Below, piece by piece: positions 6,042-8,940 of a stretch of DNA of 8,940 nt. A model generated the notes under the pieces. That model did not search any database and was not told the DNA's origin. It saw only the letters and a program-made list of their open reading frames with translations. The DNA is from Desulfobacca acetoxidans (GTDB lineage Bacteria; Desulfobacterota; Desulfobaccia; Desulfobaccales; 0-14-0-80-60-11), in contig DYJG01000070.1 of assembly GCA_020723225.1 (NCBI GenBank), forward strand, positions 1 through 8,940, read 5' to 3'. Each line of letters opens with the position of its first letter. The first letter of the stretch is position 1. The translations under genes and the position numbers were made by a program.

Positions 6042-6464
6042 CTATTGGTAACATGATAGGAACGCCCCAGGGGTCATTATCTTGATACCCCGGTAGGTTT
6101 TTAAATCCAAAAGATGGTGGTCGCCGGAAATGATATAGTCGGCCTTGGCCTCCAGGGCGCAAGCCAGATATTTGTTGTCTGCGGGATCGGCCGTAATGAC
6201 GTTCACCTTGGCAAGTCCAGTGGTCATGATGGCTGCCGCAGCTAGGCCCTTGACGTATTCGTCGGTTTCCTTGAAGCTGCTTTGGTGGGTTTTCCTTAAT
6301 TTCGGCCTTCTTAAAACCTCCTTAACCTCTTCCAAGATTTCCCGGGAAGCACAAAGCTGAAATTTTCCCCCATGCGCCGCTAATTGCAGGACCCGGGCCG
6401 GCTTGGAATCAGGGGATAAGTAAGCGCTGACAAAGACATTAGCATCGAGAACTATCCTAATCAT
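6042..6464 (-). CDS. PIN-domain toxin of a type II toxin-antitoxin pair (VapC-like)
   Basis: A 140-aa PIN-domain ribonuclease of the COG1569/TIGR00305 type, by the look of its motifs. The expected acidic metal ligands are all visible: D7 in IVLDANVFVSA, E45 (or E46) in EILEEVKEVL, D96 in DPADNKYLACAL, and D115 in YIISGDHHLL. Proteins of this family are magnesium-dependent RNases, and the nearest characterised toxins (VapC) cut tRNA or rRNA. The target here is unknown. The start ATG overlaps the antitoxin stop as ATGA (6461-6464). The Shine-Dalgarno is weak (AAGG about 10 bases upstream), so translation is probably coupled to that of the antitoxin. phoU follows 45 bases downstream. No truncation or missing catalytic residue was seen. 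Confidence 0.93.
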   Translation of the reverse strand: MIRIVLDANVFVSAYLSPDSKPARVLQLAAHGGKFQLCASREILEEVKEVLRRPKLRKTHQSSFKETDEYVKGLAAAAIMTTGLAKVNVITADPADNKYLACALEAKADYIISGDHHLLDLKTYRGIKIMTPGAFLSCYQ

Positions 6465-6763
6465 CCGGTTTTGGCCTTAGCCGGCTTGGTCTTCTTGCGT
6501 CTCCTCACTTCCCGGATTGATTCTTCGATTGCCTGCTCGATCTCCTCGGGGTCCACCCCTTCCATCTTGGCGTGCATCTTCTCAACGATTTGCCAGAGCT
6601 TTTTCCCCTCGGCCTGCCGGTCCACCAAAACCTTAGGCCGGACAATCACCATGGCGTCCCCGATCTCAAAATCCAAAATATCGCCTTCCTTGAGGCGTAA
6701 CTTTTCCCTCACCTCTTTCGGAAAAGTCACCTGGCCGCTCCGTAAAACTTTTGCAAAAGGCAT
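6461..6763 (-). CDS. AbrB/SpoVT-type antitoxin (VapB-like)
   Basis: A 100-aa antitoxin with a swapped-hairpin AbrB DNA-binding domain at about residues 4-44: AKVLRSGQVTFPKEVREKL, then LKEGDILDFEIGDAMVIVRP. The middle section (about 50-68) is helical. An acidic helix (VDPEEIEQAIEESI, 70-83) probably binds the PIN toxin. The tail is strongly basic (RRRKKTKPAKAKTG, 87-100), which is unusual for a part that normally ends in the toxin-binding region. It is expected to neutralise the PIN toxin and repress its own promoter at 6824-6852. The purine-rich AAGAAG before the ATG is a modest ribosome binding site. The gene lies 119 bases downstream of the stop of the PEP-synthase-like gene, on the same strand. 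Confidence 0.92.
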   Translation of the reverse strand: MPFAKVLRSGQVTFPKEVREKLRLKEGDILDFEIGDAMVIVRPKVLVDRQAEGKKLWQIVEKMHAKMEGVDPEEIEQAIEESIREVRRRKKTKPAKAKTG

Positions 6764-6823
6764 GATGATTTCTTCTTTTGTAATAGCTTTCTAAATACAC
6801 AATTAGTAATTTTGTATAATAAT

Positions 6824-6852
6824 ACTATAAATTCCTAAAGAATTTCTGTCAA
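6824..6852 (-). promoter_or_regulatory. Strong predicted promoter of the AbrB/PIN toxin-antitoxin module
   Basis: On the minus strand a perfect TTGACA (6847-6852) is followed after exactly 17 bases by TATAGT (6824-6829; five of six matches). Transcription would start near 6817, giving a leader of about 55 bases before the antitoxin ATG. It begins only about 30 bases after the stop of the PEP-synthase-like gene. This is the best promoter match in the window and probably also serves phoU. Confidence 0.65.
6829..6845. promoter_or_regulatory. Candidate autoregulatory operator in the AbrB/PIN promoter
   Basis: AAATTC (6829-6834) and GAATTT (6840-6845) form a perfect inverted repeat around a 5-base centre, filling the promoter spacer. 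Two further small dyads lie just downstream: AATTA-G-TAATT (6801-6811) and GTAT-AATA-ATAC (6814-6825). Repression by the AbrB-type antitoxin or its toxin complex is the natural reading. It is inference from position and symmetry. Confidence 0.5.
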
Positions 6853-6882
6853 GGCCGGGTAAGCTAATCGAAATCCACCCTC

Positions 6883-8940
6883 TCACCGCTCCAACTCCCC
6901 CGGCTCCAAATGGTAATTTCCCGCCAGAAAGTGTTGCGCCACGGCTTCGATGCTGGCTTCGCCGGCCATGAGCATGTCCATCTGCCGGGTGAAGAGCAGC
7001 AGCCGGCCGACCTGGTCGAGTTTTTCGGCGATTACGGGGCAGGGGTATTTCTGGAGGCGCGCGTCCACCCGGTCGCCTTTGACCTCCACGGTGAAGTCCA
7101 GGGCCATAAGGACCAGGGCCAAGGCCCGGACCCGGCGTTGGCGGCGGACCTCGTCGGCCGCGCCCCCCTTGAAGGAAAAGGAGATGTAGTTTTTGTTCAC
7201 CGTGCTCCCGCAGTAGGCGTCCAGGACGCAGTAGTGGTAGCCCACCCGGGAGCTGAAATTCACATATTTATCGGAGATGATGGCGTAGCTCCGCTCTCCG
7301 AACCTTTCCGCCTCCTTGGGGGGGGCCATGGCCTGTTCCCGCATGACGGAAAAAAAACCGCCCAACTCGATGGGCCGGGGCTCCACGGCCTGCAAATCCT
7401 TGTGGGTCATGCCCTGGAGCAGGGCCTTCATGGGCACGGACGCGACCTGATCCAAAGTCACTTTGGAGGGCCGGTCCGCGACGCCGGTGAGGCCGTCCCC
7501 CAAATCAATCAGGTAGAGGTCCAGGGGGATTGGAGCCTGGAGTTTCAGCGCGCCGCCCTCCCGGTAGGAAACCAGATCGCTGACCTGGAACATCTCCTTA
7601 TAGGAATATTCGTGCACCAGCCGACCCAGATCGTGGAGAGAGCGGCAGAATTCCGGGGCAAAATCCGGGGACTTGGGGTCCGTCAGGTTCAGGGGGATGA
7701 TGTGCCCCGCCACCCTTTTCAAGGTTTGGTAGACCGGGGTCTCCTCCAGGTGGGACTCCCGGGCCTGCGCCTTAGCCAGGAGCTCCGGCACCCTTCCCAG
7801 GTAGACCCTCCCGGCATAGGCGTCCACGGTGATTTCCATGCCCTGAGTGATGACGCCCGTGGCCACCCGGGTATCCAGCAGGGTGGGCACCCCGAATTCC
7901 CGGGACAGGGAGGCCATGTGGCCGGTGATGTTGCCGAAATCGGTGACGATGGCCTGGGCCTTGGGCATGGCCACCACGAATTTGGGGGAGGAGCGTTTGG
8001 CCACCAGCACCGCGCCGTCGGGGACCTGCACCAGATCCTTGTCCTCCTGGACCAGGAAGGCCGGACCGCAGCCCACTCCGGGCGCGGCCACCGCGCCGCC
8101 CTCCAACAAAAGCTGGTAGCCCTGTATGGGAGGGATGTCCTGAAGCTCGCCCGGGGCCGGGGCCTGCTGCCGCAGGGGCCGGCTTTGGAGGACCAGCAGC
8201 CGGCCTTGCCGGTCCAGGGCCCACTCCACGTCCTGGGGACCACGATAGTGTTCCTCCAGCTTCAGGGCGTAACCGGCCAGGGTCCTGATCTGCTCCGGGG
8301 TGAGGCAGGGCCGGTCCCGCTCCTCCTCCGGCACCGGGATTTCCCGGAGGCCGCCCTCCGGATTGCTGACAAGCTGCACGGTCTTGGGAGTAATCTCAGA
8401 CTTAACCAGGGTCAAAGAATCGTCTTTGGCGACCTGGTAGGTATCCGGAGAGATGACCCCCTCCACGGCATAGGGCCCCAGCCCCCAAACCGCGGAGATG
8501 ATAATGCAATCCTCCGACAGGTTGAAGGGATGGCGGGAATACATCACCCCGCTGGCTTTGGCGTCCACCATCTCCAGGCAGGCGACGCACATGACGGTAT
8601 CTTCGCCGCTGATGCCTTTGTTTAAGCGGTAAGAGATGGCCCGGGGAGTATAGAGACTGGCCACCACTTCCTTATAGGCTTGAAGGAGTTGATCCGGGGT
8701 TACATTCAAGACGCTTAAGTATTGGCCGGCAAAGGAGAGGTCGCTGTCTTCGCCGATGGCGCTGGAACGCATGGAGACGCGCAAATACTGCGGGCCGCTT
8801 TCTTGCCCGCCCCGGGGCAACTGCTGGTAAGCTCCAAGAATAGCCTCCTCCAGGGCCGGAGGCATCCGGGCCTGGAGAATCAGCCGCTGGATCTCGTCGC
8901 TGACCCGCTTATAGGACGGCGGGTCCTGGGGGTCCACTTC
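6883..8940 (-). CDS. PEP synthase/pyruvate phosphate dikinase-like protein, 5' end outside window
   Basis: Partial: the frame is open to the right edge (the GTG at 8935-8937 is internal, preceded by a Glu codon), leaving at least 685 codons. The visible part starts inside the ATP-grasp nucleotide-binding domain. Landmarks are VSMRSSAIGEDSDLSFAGQY (54-73), VDAKASGVMYSRHP (near 130) and the end of the domain at QDVEWALDRQG...LVLQSRPL (near 235-255). The phospho-histidine swivelling domain follows at about 280-385. The phosphate-carrying His is in FGNITGHMASLSREFGVP, about residue 340 (codon 7918-7920). ATP would phosphorylate this His, which passes the phosphate to a third domain. Here the last ~285 residues show none of the PEP/pyruvate-barrel signatures; instead they contain YLIDLGDGLTG, GYHYCVLDAYCGSTVNKNYI and FSFKGGAADEVRRQRRVRAL. 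The substrate is therefore uncertain and a plain ppsA name is not justified. Confidence 0.85.
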   Translation of the reverse strand, partial: EVDPQDPPSYKRVSDEIQRLILQARMPPALEEAILGAYQQLPRGGQESGPQYLRVSMRSSAIGEDSDLSFAGQYLSVLNVTPDQLLQAYKEVVASLYTPRAISYRLNKGISGEDTVMCVACLEMVDAKASGVMYSRHPFNLSEDCIIISAVWGLGPYAVEGVISPDTYQVAKDDSLTLVKSEITPKTVQLVSNPEGGLREIPVPEEERDRPCLTPEQIRTLAGYALKLEEHYRGPQDVEWALDRQGRLLVLQSRPLRQQAPAPGELQDIPPIQGYQLLLEGGAVAAPGVGCGPAFLVQEDKDLVQVPDGAVLVAKRSSPKFVVAMPKAQAIVTDFGNITGHMASLSREFGVPTLLDTRVATGVITQGMEITVDAYAGRVYLGRVPELLAKAQARESHLEETPVYQTLKRVAGHIIPLNLTDPKSPDFAPEFCRSLHDLGRLVHEYSYKEMFQVSDLVSYREGGALKLQAPIPLDLYLIDLGDGLTGVADRPSKVTLDQVASVPMKALLQGMTHKDLQAVEPRPIELGGFFSVMREQAMAPPKEAERFGERSYAIISDKYVNFSSRVGYHYCVLDAYCGSTVNKNYISFSFKGGAADEVRRQRRVRALALVLMALDFTVEVKGDRVDARLQKYPCPVIAEKLDQVGRLLLFTRQMDMLMAGEASIEAVAQHFLAGNYHLEPGELER

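Noticed and set aside
5538..6056. Plus-strand open frame of 172 codons opposite phoU
   Set aside because: Antisense shadow of phoU, whose duplicated motifs are unmistakable.
8571..8594. CVAC motif in the PEP-synthase-like protein as a metal site
   Set aside because: It falls in the conserved ATP-grasp strand that precedes SGVMYS, and no second Cys pair is nearby.
6910..8625. Long plus-strand open frame opposite the PEP-synthase-like gene
   Set aside because: It is the antisense shadow of a clear ATP-grasp/phospho-His protein. Its translation is low-complexity, rich in Gly, His and Gln, with no recognisable domain.

Overview
The window looks like chromosomal DNA from a GC-rich Gram-negative bacterium. 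The style of the DnaE, PhoU and PEP-synthase-like proteins suggests a Desulfobacterota (deltaproteobacterial) host. That placement is inference from protein style and composition; there is no rRNA or taxonomic marker gene here. Bases 1 to about 930 are visibly AT-rich, and the composition then changes abruptly to GC-rich at the start of dnaE.

Layout. (1) Bases 1-620: an AT-rich block, minus strand, with an IS-like end at the left edge and one small unrecognised gene (157-555). Two very short open frames (48-164 and 540-620) overlap its ends the way operon genes do. This looks like the remnant of a transferred operon. (2) Bases 556-942: a non-coding AT-rich stretch holding a perfect inverted repeat and a plausible promoter for dnaE. 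(3) 943-4374, plus: complete dnaE, the alpha subunit of DNA polymerase III, with an apparently intact metal-binding PHP domain. (4) 4495-5160, plus: a toxin-first HigBA-type toxin-antitoxin pair (RelE/Gp49-like toxin, Xre antitoxin) with its own promoter and a probably leaderless GTG start. (5) 5307-5996, minus: phoU, with no pst genes in view. (6) 6042-6763, minus: a second toxin-antitoxin pair (AbrB-type antitoxin, PIN-domain toxin), with a near-consensus promoter containing an inverted repeat. (7) 6883-8940, minus: the 3' part of a PEP-synthase-like gene running off the right edge. It keeps the ATP-grasp and phospho-histidine domains, but its C-terminal domain does not look like the usual PEP/pyruvate-binding barrel.

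How the genes relate. dnaE is housekeeping. The two toxin-antitoxin modules sit on either side of phoU within about 2.3 kb. The PIN/AbrB module lies between the PEP-synthase-like gene and phoU in the same orientation, so phoU is probably transcribed partly from the toxin-antitoxin promoter. No CRISPR array, tRNA, rRNA or complete mobile element was seen. The most interesting items are the unusual C-terminal domain of the PEP-synthase-like protein, the leaderless toxin start, and the broken AT-rich operon at the left edge.
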